Shown one piece after another: positions 20,967-28,259 of a stretch of 28,438 bases of DNA; within the stretch, counting starts at the first letter, position 1; each line of letters starts with the position of its first letter. The stretch lies in contig JAWVFG010000010.1 of assembly GCA_033856335.1 (NCBI GenBank), positions 1 through 28,438 of the forward strand, written 5' to 3'. The notes beneath the pieces were generated by a model. It worked only from the letters and a program-made list of their open reading frames with translations, was not told the DNA's origin and made no database searches. The stretch comes from DASUPK01 sp033856335. GTDB lineage: Bacteria > Actinomycetota > Thermoleophilia > Solirubrobacterales > 70-9. The translations under genes and the position numbers were made by a program.

Positions 20967-21576
20967 TGCGGCAGTGCTGTTCGATTTCGGCGGCGTGCTG
21001 ACCACCCCGGTCTGGGACAGCTTTGCCGCCTTCTGCCGAGCGGAGGGCCTCGACCCCGACGCGATCAAGAACCTCTTCCGGAAGGATCCCGAGGCGCTCG
21101 CAGATCTGCGTGGCCTGGAGACTGGCACCCTGAGCGAATCGGAGTTCGAGGCGACCTTCGGGCGGCGTCTGGGCCTGCGCAATCCCGATGGGCTGATCGA
21201 CAGCATGTTCGCCGGCATGAAGCCGGTCGAGTCGATGGTGGACGCGGTCAGGGAGATCCGCGCTGGAGGCCTGCTCACCGGGCTGGTCTCGAACTCGTGG
21301 AGCACCGGGCACTACGACCGCGATCTCCTGGCCGAGCTGTTCGACACGGTCGTGATCTCGGCCGAGGTCCATATGCACAAGCCCCAGCCGGAGATCTACC
21401 GGCTGGCCGCGGAACGGCTCGATGTGACGCCCGAGGAGTGCCTCTTCGTGGACGACCTGCGCGAGAACTGCGAGGGCGCGGAGGCTGTGGGGATGACCGC
21501 GATCCGGCATGTCGACCCGCCCGAGACGATCGCTCGGCTCACGGAGCTCACGGGCATCGCCCTGGCCGCTGCCTAG
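20950..21576 (+). CDS. HAD-like hydrolase (sEH-N/ACAD10 N-terminal type)
   Basis: A 208-aa HAD superfamily protein with motif I VLFDFGGVLTTPVW, a four-helix cap (SFAAFCRAEGLDPDAIKNLF, LETGTLSESEFEATFG), motif II GLVSNSW, motif III Lys in MHKPQPEIY and motif IV LFVDDLREN. In motif I the second Asp of the usual DxD is Gly (DFG), which removes the general acid expected for phosphatase chemistry. As I recall, the same FD(M/L)GGVL form occurs in ACAD10. The cap type resembles soluble epoxide hydrolase N-domains and haloacid dehalogenases. ATG 20950 overlaps the start codon of the kinase gene on the other strand. The stop overlaps the EamA gene stop at CTAG 21573-21576. A joint role with the kinase and ACAD is likely. 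Confidence 0.85.
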   Translation: MRGPAYAAVLFDFGGVLTTPVWDSFAAFCRAEGLDPDAIKNLFRKDPEALADLRGLETGTLSESEFEATFGRRLGLRNPDGLIDSMFAGMKPVESMVDAVREIRAGGLLTGLVSNSWSTGHYDRDLLAELFDTVVISAEVHMHKPQPEIYRLAAERLDVTPEECLFVDDLRENCEGAEAVGMTAIRHVDPPETIARLTELTGIALAAA

Positions 21577-22412
21577 CTCCCCGCGGCGATCATCGCCACT
21601 CCCGCAAGGGCGAGCAGCACGCCGGCCCACTGGACCCGCGCCAGCCTCTCTCCGAGCACGCCGTGGGCGAGAGCGACCGTGAATGCCGGGTACATCGAGC
21701 CCCCCACCGCGACCACGGGAAGGACGCCCTTGGTCGTGGCGACGGCAAACAGGGCGTTGGCGAGAACGTCGAACAGGCCGATCACGAGCAGCACCGGCAC
21801 CGCGGCGGCGACCCCGTCCAGCCGCGGGCGCGCGACCAGCAGCGCCGCCGCGACCGCGGTCACGCCCCCGACGCGAACGGCGAGGATCGCCCAGCCGGGA
21901 CGGGCCGCGGCGGCCGCATCGAGGCCCGTGAAGAAGACCCCGAACGAGAGCCCGGCGATGATCGCCAGCACGATCGAGCGGCGCGCGGCGCCCGCGTGCT
22001 CGGGGTTCTCCTCGTAGCTGAGGATGATCACGCCGGCCATCGCCGGGATCAGTCCCGCGAGCTGGATGGCCGCCGGCGCCTGACCCTGGGCCAGGCCGAC
22101 GCCGACCGGAACCACCACACCAAGCGACGCAATCGGGGCGACGACGCTGACGGTGCCCATGGCCATCGCCGCGTAGAAGGCGCCGAGCCCACCGAGAGAG
22201 GCGGCCCCGGCCAGAAAGGCGATACCGAGCTTGTCCGCCGAGATCGGGTCGGCCCCGACCAGCGGAATGAGGACCGCGATCAGGATCAGTCCGGCCGGCT
22301 GGGACACCGCCAACACTCCGAGGACAGGCAGGCGCCGGCTCTGCAGCCCGCCCAGGAAGTCCGAGACACCCCAGGAGAAGGCGGAGGCGAGGCTGTATAT
22401 GAGAGGGGCCAC
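21573..22412 (-). CDS. EamA/DMT family transporter
   Basis: A 279-aa membrane protein with about ten helices arranged as two EamA repeats. The first begins LIYSLASAFSWGVSDFLGG and includes FLAGAASLGGLGAFYAAMAMGTVSVVAPI. The second contains IVLAIIAGLSFGVFFTGL and ends with GVLGERLARVQWAGVLLALAGVAMIA, which is the usual DMT ending. These proteins export amino acids, metabolites or drugs. The start is GTG 22412, the only start before helix 1 in the frame. No SD is visible, and the nearest TAGCGG is a poor -10. It is convergent with the HAD gene and sits downstream of the low-complexity gene on the same strand. Confidence 0.9.
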   Translation of the reverse strand: MAPLIYSLASAFSWGVSDFLGGLQSRRLPVLGVLAVSQPAGLILIAVLIPLVGADPISADKLGIAFLAGAASLGGLGAFYAAMAMGTVSVVAPIASLGVVVPVGVGLAQGQAPAAIQLAGLIPAMAGVIILSYEENPEHAGAARRSIVLAIIAGLSFGVFFTGLDAAAAARPGWAILAVRVGGVTAVAAALLVARPRLDGVAAAVPVLLVIGLFDVLANALFAVATTKGVLPVVAVGGSMYPAFTVALAHGVLGERLARVQWAGVLLALAGVAMIAAGS

Positions 22413-22434
22413 CGCTAGGTGGCACTCGTTTTAT

Positions 22435-22461
22435 CGGGCAGCAACCGGCGGAGTCTGCCCG
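22435..22461 (-). terminator. 7-bp inverted repeat after the low-complexity gene, weak terminator candidate
   Basis: CGGGCAG (22435-22441) and CTGCCCG (22455-22461) form a 7-bp stem with a 13-base loop, right after the TAA of the 22465-22986 gene. In that direction it is followed by ATAAAACG with no T-run, so termination is only possible, not shown. Confidence 0.25.
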
Positions 22462-22464
22462 GAA

Positions 22465-22986
22465 TTACTTACCGAGCACGCCGTTGACGGTGTTGTTGAC
22501 ACCGCCGAGCGCGTTATTGACCGTGCCGCCCACGGAGCCGGTCGCGCCGCCCGTCGCGCCGCTGCTGCCCGGCAGGTTCACGGTGGGGGCGCTCGGGGTG
22601 CTGATGGTCGGGGCAGGCGAGCTGCCCGAGCCGCTACCAGACCCGTTCGATCCGCTGCCGCCGCCGGTACTCGTGCCGGTCGAGCCGGGCGAAGTGCCGT
22701 TGGACCCGGGATTGCCGCCGCTGGGGCCGGACCCGGAAGAGCCGGTCGGCTTGCTGGCGAGCGCGACCACTGCGTTGTTCAGCTTGGTGGTCGTTGACTG
22801 GACGACCGAGGCTGGAACTGCGTCTGGACCGCTGGTGATGGCAGTGAGGCCTCCGGCGACACCGGAGAAGCCGGTTCCGAAGCCGATCAGCGCGGCGACG
22901 GCCACAGGCACGGCGAAGAATGCCGCTCCGGCCAATCCGCGCGCCACAATCCTCCGGCGCCACCACGCAAGCAATCCTTTACCCAT
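22465..22986 (-). CDS. Membrane-anchored low-complexity (Gly/Ser/Pro/Asn) surface protein
   Basis: A 173-aa protein. A basic N-terminus (WWRRRIVARG) precedes one hydrophobic segment (LAGAAFFAVPVAVAALIGFG, about 18-38), then a short folded-looking part (SVVQSTTTKLNNAVVALA). Some 60 residues of Gly/Ser/Asn/Thr/Pro repeats follow, with a C-terminal Gly/Val/Asn repeat (GGTVNNALGG, VNNTVNGVLG). No enzyme motif or Cys is present. It is probably an anchored cell-surface or wall-spanning protein. ATG 22986 has GGGG 6 nt upstream and a -10-like TACACT that overlaps the -10 of the divergent histidine kinase gene, suggesting shared control with the two-component system. Function unknown. Confidence 0.7.
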   Translation of the reverse strand: MGKGLLAWWRRRIVARGLAGAAFFAVPVAVAALIGFGTGFSGVAGGLTAITSGPDAVPASVVQSTTTKLNNAVVALASKPTGSSGSGPSGGNPGSNGTSPGSTGTSTGGGSGSNGSGSGSGSSPAPTISTPSAPTVNLPGSSGATGGATGSVGGTVNNALGGVNNTVNGVLGK

Positions 22987-23002
22987 GGAATCCCCTGCGC
23001 CG

Positions 23003-23009
23003 TAGTGTA
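23003..23009. promoter_or_regulatory. Bidirectional -10 element TAGTGTA/TACACTA
   Basis: The 7-base sequence reads TAGTGT on the plus strand (23003-23008, towards the kinase gene) and TACACT on the minus strand (23009-23004, towards the low-complexity gene). It is placed to start both mRNAs about 18 bases apart, giving leaders of roughly 11 and 22 bases. Confidence 0.5.
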
Positions 23010-23036
23010 CGGGATGGTCGGGGATTCACAAAACAG

Positions 23037-24548
23037 ATGAGAGTCAACCCCTCATTAACTGCACGCCTGCGAATTGGCTTCGTAGTGCTGTTCGCGCTGC
23101 TTCTGGTCGTCTCCCTGCTGGGCGTGGGCCGGCTCTTCCAGATCCGGGTCGACTACGAGAACAACATCACCCGGTACTTCCAGCTGGAGCTGGAGACCGA
23201 GCGCATTCGCTCCGCCTTCATCCTCGAGCAGGCGGCGGCGCGCCCGCCGACGACCCATCAGCAGCCCAGCCAGGTCGAGCTCAACCAGGCCGCCGCGAGC
23301 TTCACGGACGCCTCCGGCCGCGCTCGAGATCTGACCGGCGGCGACATCGCGCTCACGGCGAAGCTCCAGCAGCTGGTCGCCGGGGAAGCGGCCTGGCGCC
23401 AGGGGGTTGCGGAGCCGCTGGTGCACGGACGCGTCCCGCCTCCTGGGGTCGAGCGACGGCTGACCGAGACGGTCACGAACAGCGGCGAATCGCTCGCCGT
23501 CGCGACCCGCGGCGCCCGAGACACGGCGCGCAATAGCGCCCGCAGCGACACCCGCGACACCACCATCCTCGTCGCTGCCGGACTAGCCGGTGCCCTCCTT
23601 GCCGCTCTGATCCTCTTCTCGGGCCTGATCAACTCGATGCGCGCGCCGCTGGGCCGCCTGGTCGAGGGCGCGCGCCGCCTCGCGGGAGGTGACCTGCGAA
23701 CTCGCGTCGAGGTCGGCGGCCCGGTCGAGATCGCGTCCCTGGGCCGCGCCTTCAACGAGATGGCCAACTCCCTCGAGCGCGATGCGCGAGAGCGCGACCG
23801 GGTGGAGCAGATGAAGGACGACTTCGTGCTCACCGTCTCCCACGAGCTGCGGACGCCGGTGACGGTCGTCAAGGGCTTCGCGGAGATGCTCACGGCACAG
23901 CGCAAGTCGCTCAACTCACGGCAGGCCGAGGCCGCCGAGGTGATCGCCGAGAGCGCGGGGCAGCTTCAGAAGATGATCAACGACCTGCTCGACCTGGCGC
24001 GCAGCGACGCCGGCAAGCTCAGGATCGAACCGGAGGCGACCGCGGTCCGGCCGCTGGCGCAACGTATCGGCAGGCAGATGCGACCCAATTTCGAGGGCAA
24101 GGATCAGCGCTTCACCGTGACCGTCGAGAAGGGCCTGCCGGAGGTCGAGGCGGACGCCGGCCGAATCGGGCAGGTGCTCGCCAACCTGCTCACGAACGCG
24201 AACAAGTACTCCCCGGAAGGGGCGCGCGTGCGCCTTGCCGCCTCGCGGGTGGGCGAGGAGATCGAATTCGCGGTCTCGGACACCGGGCCCGGCCTCGAGG
24301 AGGACCAGCTCGAGCACGTCTTCGACCGGTTCTGGCGGGCTGACAGCGGCGAGACCCAATCCGTCGGAGGGACCGGCCTGGGCCTGGCGATCGCCAAGTC
24401 GCTCGTCGAATTGCACGGCGGCGCGATCTCCGCGAACTCCAACCCGGGCGAGGGCGCTACCTTTCGCTTCGTGTTGCCGATCGCCAAGGATGGACGACCA
24501 AAGCCGAAGGCCCCCGCCACCAGGACGAAGGCCGGGGCAACCGGGTGA
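23037..24548 (+). CDS. Sensor histidine kinase (TM-periplasmic loop-TM-HAMP-HisKA-HATPase)
   Basis: A 503-aa sensor kinase. Helix 1 (FVVLFALLLVVSLLGVG, about 15-31) is followed by an extracytoplasmic region to ~180 that is largely helical, with Ala/Arg/Thr repeats. Helix 2 (ILVAAGLAGALLAALILFSGLI) and a HAMP linker (MRAPLGRLVEGARRLAGGDL) come next. The phosphoacceptor His269 lies in TVSHELRTPVTVVKGFAEML. The ATPase domain has LLTNANKYSPEG (N box), SDTGPGLEED (G1), FDRFWRAD (F box) and GGTGLGLAIAK (G2). ATG 23037 is chosen because helix 1 follows; the frame upstream to 22920 overlaps the divergent gene. The stop overlaps the response-regulator start (GTGA), so the two form a translationally coupled pair. 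The stimulus is unknown. Confidence 0.93.
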   Translation: MRVNPSLTARLRIGFVVLFALLLVVSLLGVGRLFQIRVDYENNITRYFQLELETERIRSAFILEQAAARPPTTHQQPSQVELNQAAASFTDASGRARDLTGGDIALTAKLQQLVAGEAAWRQGVAEPLVHGRVPPPGVERRLTETVTNSGESLAVATRGARDTARNSARSDTRDTTILVAAGLAGALLAALILFSGLINSMRAPLGRLVEGARRLAGGDLRTRVEVGGPVEIASLGRAFNEMANSLERDARERDRVEQMKDDFVLTVSHELRTPVTVVKGFAEMLTAQRKSLNSRQAEAAEVIAESAGQLQKMINDLLDLARSDAGKLRIEPEATAVRPLAQRIGRQMRPNFEGKDQRFTVTVEKGLPEVEADAGRIGQVLANLLTNANKYSPEGARVRLAASRVGEEIEFAVSDTGPGLEEDQLEHVFDRFWRADSGETQSVGGTGLGLAIAKSLVELHGGAISANSNPGEGATFRFVLPIAKDGRPKPKAPATRTKAGATG

Positions 24549-24913
24549 CGCGACTGCTCGTCGCGGACGATTCCGAGACGGTTCTGCTCATGCTCCAGCG
24601 CCGCCTGGAGATGGAGGGCTACGAGGTCATCACGGCGACCGAGGGGGTCGAGGCGCTCGATCGCCTGCGCGAGGCGGGGTCCAATGAGCCGGATGTGATC
24701 CTGCTCGACGCGATGATGCCCAACAAGTCCGGCACCGAGGTCCTCGAGGAGATCCGGGGTGCGGGGTCCAAGATCCCGGTCCTGATGATCTCGGCCCATC
24801 TCGACGCGCAGGAACCCGACCGGATGCGCTCCCTGGGCGCCACCGACTGCATACCCAAGCCGTTCGAGTGGGAAGACCTGATCGGGAAGATCGAGGAGCT
24901 CGTCTCCAACTAG
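24545..24913 (+). CDS. Receiver-only response regulator (CheY/Spo0F-like)
   Basis: A 122-aa single receiver domain. The acidic pair is Asp8-Asp9 in LLVADDSE, the phosphoacceptor Asp55 in VILLDAMMP, the conserved Ser83 in MISAH and Lys105 in IPKPFEW. No DNA-binding or enzymatic output domain follows, so it must act by protein contact or as a phosphorelay step. GTG 24545 overlaps the stop of the histidine kinase, which is the obvious partner. Its TAG stop overlaps the TAG stop of the convergent helicase gene at CTAG 24910-24913. Confidence 0.93.
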   Translation: MTRLLVADDSETVLLMLQRRLEMEGYEVITATEGVEALDRLREAGSNEPDVILLDAMMPNKSGTEVLEEIRGAGSKIPVLMISAHLDAQEPDRMRSLGATDCIPKPFEWEDLIGKIEELVSN

Positions 24914-26355
24914 GAGCGGGCGATCTCCATCCTGATCTGCTTGCCCTTCAGCTTCGTCCCATCCAGGTACTCCACCGCTCGCTCCGCCTGATCCGCGGAA
25001 ACCTCGACGAACGAGAAGCGATCGAGGACGCGGATCGAGTGGATCGCGTCCTCCGGCACGACCGCCCCCTCTGTCAAAGCCCAGCTCAGGTCCTCCTCGC
25101 TCAGCCCTCCCTGCTTGCCCCGGTTGACGAACAGCTTCACCGTCCCGTTTGCGGCCGGCTCGGGAGGACCCTCGCGACGGCGCGGGCGTGGGGCGTGCTC
25201 GAGCCGCTCCTCGGGCGGCTCCCACTCGCCGATCGGCGCCTTCACTGTTCGCTCGATCGTCTTCAGGTCGGCCTCCTGCTTGGCCGTGGCAAAGGTGATC
25301 GCCCGTCCCGTCCTGCCCACCCGGCCCGTGCGGCCGATGCGGTGCACGTAGATCTCGGGATTGTTGGGCAGGTCGTAGTTGATGACGTGCGTGACGTGCT
25401 CGATGTCGAGGCCGCGGGCAGCGATGTCGGTCGCCACCAGCAGCGGCGTCTTGTGCTCCTTGAAGGAGATCATCACTCCGTCGCGCTGGCCCTGGCTGAG
25501 GTCGCCGTGCAGTGCCTTCACCCGGAGACCCTTGTCCGCCAGCTCCCTCCCGAGCCTGGCGGCTCCGATCTTGGTGCGGACGAAGATGATCGCCTGCTCG
25601 GGCTCCTCGGCCTTCAGCACCTCGGCCAGGCGCTCGAGCTTGTTGCGCGGCTCGACCATCACGTAGGCCTGCTCGACCGAGTCGACGGTCAGCTTCTTCG
25701 GCGTGACCCGGATCGTGACCGGGTCGTACATGTACTGCTCGGCGAGCCTGGCGACCGGCGCCGGCATGGTGGCCGAGAAGAGCAGTGTCTGGCGCCCGCT
25801 CGGGCACATGCGGAGGATCTTCTCGACGTCCTCGATGAAGCCGAGGTCGAGCATCTCGTCGGCCTCGTCGAGGACCACGTAGCGGGCCGCGGTGAGCACC
25901 AGGGATTGCCGTGAGATCAGGTCCATCATCCGGCCCACCGTCGCGACCACGACCTGGGCACCATGCCGCAGGCGTGCCTGCTGCTCCTTGATCGGAGCGC
26001 CTCCGAAGATCGCCACGACGTTGACGCCGTCCAGGTGCTCGGCGTACGCACGCAGGGCCTGCGTCACCTGGATGCAGAGCTCCCGGGTCGGCGTCAGGAC
26101 GATCGCCTGGGTCTCCTCGTTCTCGGGATCGAGATGCTCGAGCATCGGCAGGCCAAAGGCGGCGGTCTTGCCGCTCCCGGTCTGGGCCTGACCGATCACG
26201 TCGTTGCCGCCGAGGAGAGCGGGAATCGCCTCGGCCTGGATCGGGGTCGGCTGGGCGTAGCCCAGCTCCTCGAGCGTCTGCAGCAGGGCATCGGACAGCC
26301 CGAGGTCCGCGAAGGAGGCCGTCACCTCCTCTTGGGCGATGCCGTTCTCGCTCAT
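24910..26355 (-). CDS. DEAD/DEAH-box RNA helicase with DbpA-type RNA-binding C-terminus
   Basis: A 481-aa ATP-dependent RNA helicase. Q motif around PTPIQ (Gln40), motif I AQTGSGKT (57-64), Ia PTREL, Ib written TVGR (139-142; usually TPGR), II DEAD (163-166), III SAT, V ATDIAARGLD and VI HRIGRTGR are all visible. After a Glu/Arg/Pro linker the last ~80 residues (VKLFVNRGKQGG to GKQIRMEIARS) are the DbpA/CsdA-type RRM that binds rRNA, which points to ribosome assembly or cold-type RNA remodelling. ATG 26355 shares its A with the TGA of the quinone-oxidoreductase gene (TGATG), so the long in-frame extension upstream is excluded and the two genes are coupled. Confidence 0.93.
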   Translation of the reverse strand: MSENGIAQEEVTASFADLGLSDALLQTLEELGYAQPTPIQAEAIPALLGGNDVIGQAQTGSGKTAAFGLPMLEHLDPENEETQAIVLTPTRELCIQVTQALRAYAEHLDGVNVVAIFGGAPIKEQQARLRHGAQVVVATVGRMMDLISRQSLVLTAARYVVLDEADEMLDLGFIEDVEKILRMCPSGRQTLLFSATMPAPVARLAEQYMYDPVTIRVTPKKLTVDSVEQAYVMVEPRNKLERLAEVLKAEEPEQAIIFVRTKIGAARLGRELADKGLRVKALHGDLSQGQRDGVMISFKEHKTPLLVATDIAARGLDIEHVTHVINYDLPNNPEIYVHRIGRTGRVGRTGRAITFATAKQEADLKTIERTVKAPIGEWEPPEERLEHAPRPRRREGPPEPAANGTVKLFVNRGKQGGLSEEDLSWALTEGAVVPEDAIHSIRVLDRFSFVEVSADQAERAVEYLDGTKLKGKQIRMEIARS

Positions 26356-27302
26356 CACGCCGCCGGGTCGAGGAGCACCTTGCCGCTGGTGCGGCGCTCC
26401 TGCATGTCGGTGTGAGCGCGCGCGACCTCGCTCAGCGGGTAGGTCTCGCTGATCACGACCTCGAGCTCGCCCCTGGCGACGGCGCCGAGCAGGTCGACCG
26501 TCATCGACTGGACCAGGTCGCGGCGCTGGGCGACCAGCGCGACCAGCCAGAAGGCGAGCACCGACTTCGAGGTCTGCAGCAGGTAGTTCGTCGCCACCTG
26601 GTTCGGGTGGCGGGCGGCGTTGCCGAAGCAGACGATCCGGCCGAGCATCCCGAGCGAGTGCAGCTCGGCCTCGAAGCCCGTGCCGCTCATGTGCAGCACG
26701 ACGTCGACCTTCTCGCCGCCGTTGGCCTCGAGGATCGCCTCCTTCAGGTCCTCGGCTCGGGAGTCCGCAACCGCGTCGGCACCGAGTCGCTGGCACAGCG
26801 CATGCTTCTCCTCGCTCGAGGCCAGGGCGATCACCTTGGCGCCGGCTCGCTTGGCGAGCTGCACCGCCAGGCTTCCGGTTCCCCCGCCGGCGGCCTCGAC
26901 CACGACCGTCTCCCCCTTCTCGACATGCGCGCAGTAGTGGAGGAGAGCGTGGGCGGTGAGGCCCTGGAGCAGCAGGCCGGCGGCCTGCTCGTCGCTCACC
27001 TCGTCGGGAAGCGGGACCAGCCAAGGCTCGGGGACCGCCACCTTCTGGGCGTACCCACCGTTCGAGATGAGCGCGGCGACCCGGCGCCCGTCGGGAGTTG
27101 TCCCGCTGACCTCGGCGCCCGGGATCAGCGGCAGGGCCTGCTCCGCCAGGTAGTCGTTGCGGATCGCGTGAGTGTCCGCGAAGTTCATTCCCGAGCGTGC
27201 GACGTCCACGACGACCATGCCGTCGGCGGGCTCGGGGTCGGGTACTTCGACGTGCTTGAGCATCTCGGGCCCGCCGAATTCCTCGATCTGAATAGCCTTC
27301 AC
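26355..27302 (-). CDS. NADPH:quinone oxidoreductase-like MDR family protein
   Basis: A 315-aa medium-chain dehydrogenase/reductase of the zinc-free quinone oxidoreductase group. The N-terminus is MKAIQIEEFGGPEML, followed by GMNFADTHAIRNDY and PLIPGAEVSG from the GroES-like domain. LLLQGLTAHALLHYCAHV leads into the NADP-binding motif EAAGGGTGSLAVQLAKRAGAKVIAL. The end, YPLSEVARAHTDMQERRTSGKVLL, is characteristic of QOR. Structural-zinc cysteines are absent. It would reduce quinones or activated alkenes with NADPH. Start GTG 27302 has TATCCT 6 nt upstream, predicting a leaderless mRNA that continues into the helicase gene. Confidence 0.92.
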   Translation of the reverse strand: MKAIQIEEFGGPEMLKHVEVPDPEPADGMVVVDVARSGMNFADTHAIRNDYLAEQALPLIPGAEVSGTTPDGRRVAALISNGGYAQKVAVPEPWLVPLPDEVSDEQAAGLLLQGLTAHALLHYCAHVEKGETVVVEAAGGGTGSLAVQLAKRAGAKVIALASSEEKHALCQRLGADAVADSRAEDLKEAILEANGGEKVDVVLHMSGTGFEAELHSLGMLGRIVCFGNAARHPNQVATNYLLQTSKSVLAFWLVALVAQRRDLVQSMTVDLLGAVARGELEVVISETYPLSEVARAHTDMQERRTSGKVLLDPAA

Positions 27303-27308
27303 GCCTTC

Positions 27309-27314
27309 AGGATA
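27309..27314 (-). promoter_or_regulatory. -10 hexamer TATCCT of the oxidoreductase-helicase operon (leaderless)
   Basis: On the minus strand TATCCT is followed by 6 nt and GTG 27302. Its first base is paired with the A of the ATG of the divergent PfkB gene (27314), so promoter and coding start touch. Confidence 0.5.
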
Positions 27315-28255
27315 TGTCGCTAACCGCCGTAGGGTCGATTGCCTTTGATTCCGTGCGCACTCCGTTTGGCGAGCGCGACCGGATGCTGGGCGGCTCAGCC
27401 GTCCATTTCTCGCTGGCCGCGAGCTTCTTCACGGACGTCCGCGTGGTCGGGCCGGTCGGCGAGGACTTCGGCGCGGACGAGCTCGGGGTCCTAGAGGGCC
27501 GCGGCGTCATCACCGACGACATCGAGCGGATCGGCGGCGGCGAGACCTTCTTCTGGCGGGGCCACTACGAGTACGACATGAACGTCGCGCACACCGACGA
27601 CACCCAGCTCAACGTCTTCGCGGACTTCGACCCGAAGCTCTCCGAGGAATCCAGCGCCGCGGAGATGCTCTTCCTCGGCAACATCCAGCCCGACCTGCAG
27701 CGTCGTGTGCGGGCCTCCTGCCCGCGCGCCGAGTTCACGGCCCTCGACTCCATGAACCTCTGGATCGAGACTGCGCGCGACTCGCTGAAGGAGGCGATCG
27801 CCGAGGTCGACTGCCTGCTGCTCAACGACGCGGAGATCCGAGAGCTGACCGGCGAACCGAACCTCCCGAGGGCCGCACGGGTGGCGATGGACATGGGTCC
27901 CGGCGTCATCGTCGCCAAGCGCGGCGAGTACGGCGCGGCGCTCTTCTCGCGGGACGAGTTCTTCGCGATCCCGGGGTTCATGCTCGAGGACGTCCGCGAC
28001 CCGACCGGTGCGGGCGACACGTTCGCGGGAGGCTTCCTGGGCTACCTCGACAACCGCCGAGCCGCCGGCGAGTCCGTGCTCGACCACACCGTCCTGCGGC
28101 AGGCGATGGCCTATGGCTCCGTGCTCGCCTCGTTCAACGTGGAGGACTTCGGAACCGAGCGGGTGCGGTCACTGACGCGCGAAGAGATCGACGAGCGGTT
28201 GCGCGACTTCCGCCGGATCACCCACTTCGAGGTCGAGCCGGCGCCGGCGAAGTAG
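27314..28255 (+). CDS. PfkB family carbohydrate/nucleoside kinase
   Basis: A 313-aa ribokinase-fold kinase. The first strand is TAVGSIAFDSVRTPFG. The substrate-binding region is MLGGSAVHFSLAASFFTDVRVVGPVGEDFG, which carries the PfkB signature-1 pattern. LLLNDAEIRELTGEP lies mid-protein. The C-terminal signature 2 DPTGAGDTFAGGFLGYL contains the catalytic Asp and anion hole. The N-terminal form resembles an actinobacterial group annotated as sugar or adenosine kinase; the substrate cannot be fixed from sequence. ATG 27314 has AGGA just upstream but only 2 nt away, so initiation may be leaderless or weak. It is divergent from the oxidoreductase gene with 11 bases between the start codons. The next gene starts 4 bases after its stop. 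Confidence 0.9.
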   Translation: MSLTAVGSIAFDSVRTPFGERDRMLGGSAVHFSLAASFFTDVRVVGPVGEDFGADELGVLEGRGVITDDIERIGGGETFFWRGHYEYDMNVAHTDDTQLNVFADFDPKLSEESSAAEMLFLGNIQPDLQRRVRASCPRAEFTALDSMNLWIETARDSLKEAIAEVDCLLLNDAEIRELTGEPNLPRAARVAMDMGPGVIVAKRGEYGAALFSRDEFFAIPGFMLEDVRDPTGAGDTFAGGFLGYLDNRRAAGESVLDHTVLRQAMAYGSVLASFNVEDFGTERVRSLTREEIDERLRDFRRITHFEVEPAPAK

Positions 28256-28259
28256 CGCG

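Noticed and set aside
20310..22418. 702-aa open frame on the plus strand
   Set aside because: It runs antisense or out of frame through the kinase, HAD and EamA genes, all of which have clear family motifs.
22435..22461. Strong intrinsic terminator after the low-complexity gene
   Set aside because: Stem is only 7 bp with a 13-base loop and no T-run in the relevant direction; kept only as a low-confidence feature.
24104..25807. 567-aa minus-strand frame spanning the kinase/regulator and helicase genes
   Set aside because: Shadow frame with His/Arg/Gly-rich composition, overlapping three genes with full motif sets.
26356..27024. N-terminal extension of the helicase frame to 704 aa
   Set aside because: The extension lies within the quinone oxidoreductase gene in another frame and is low-complexity Arg/Gly/Ala; ATG 26355 with TGATG coupling fits the Q-motif distance.
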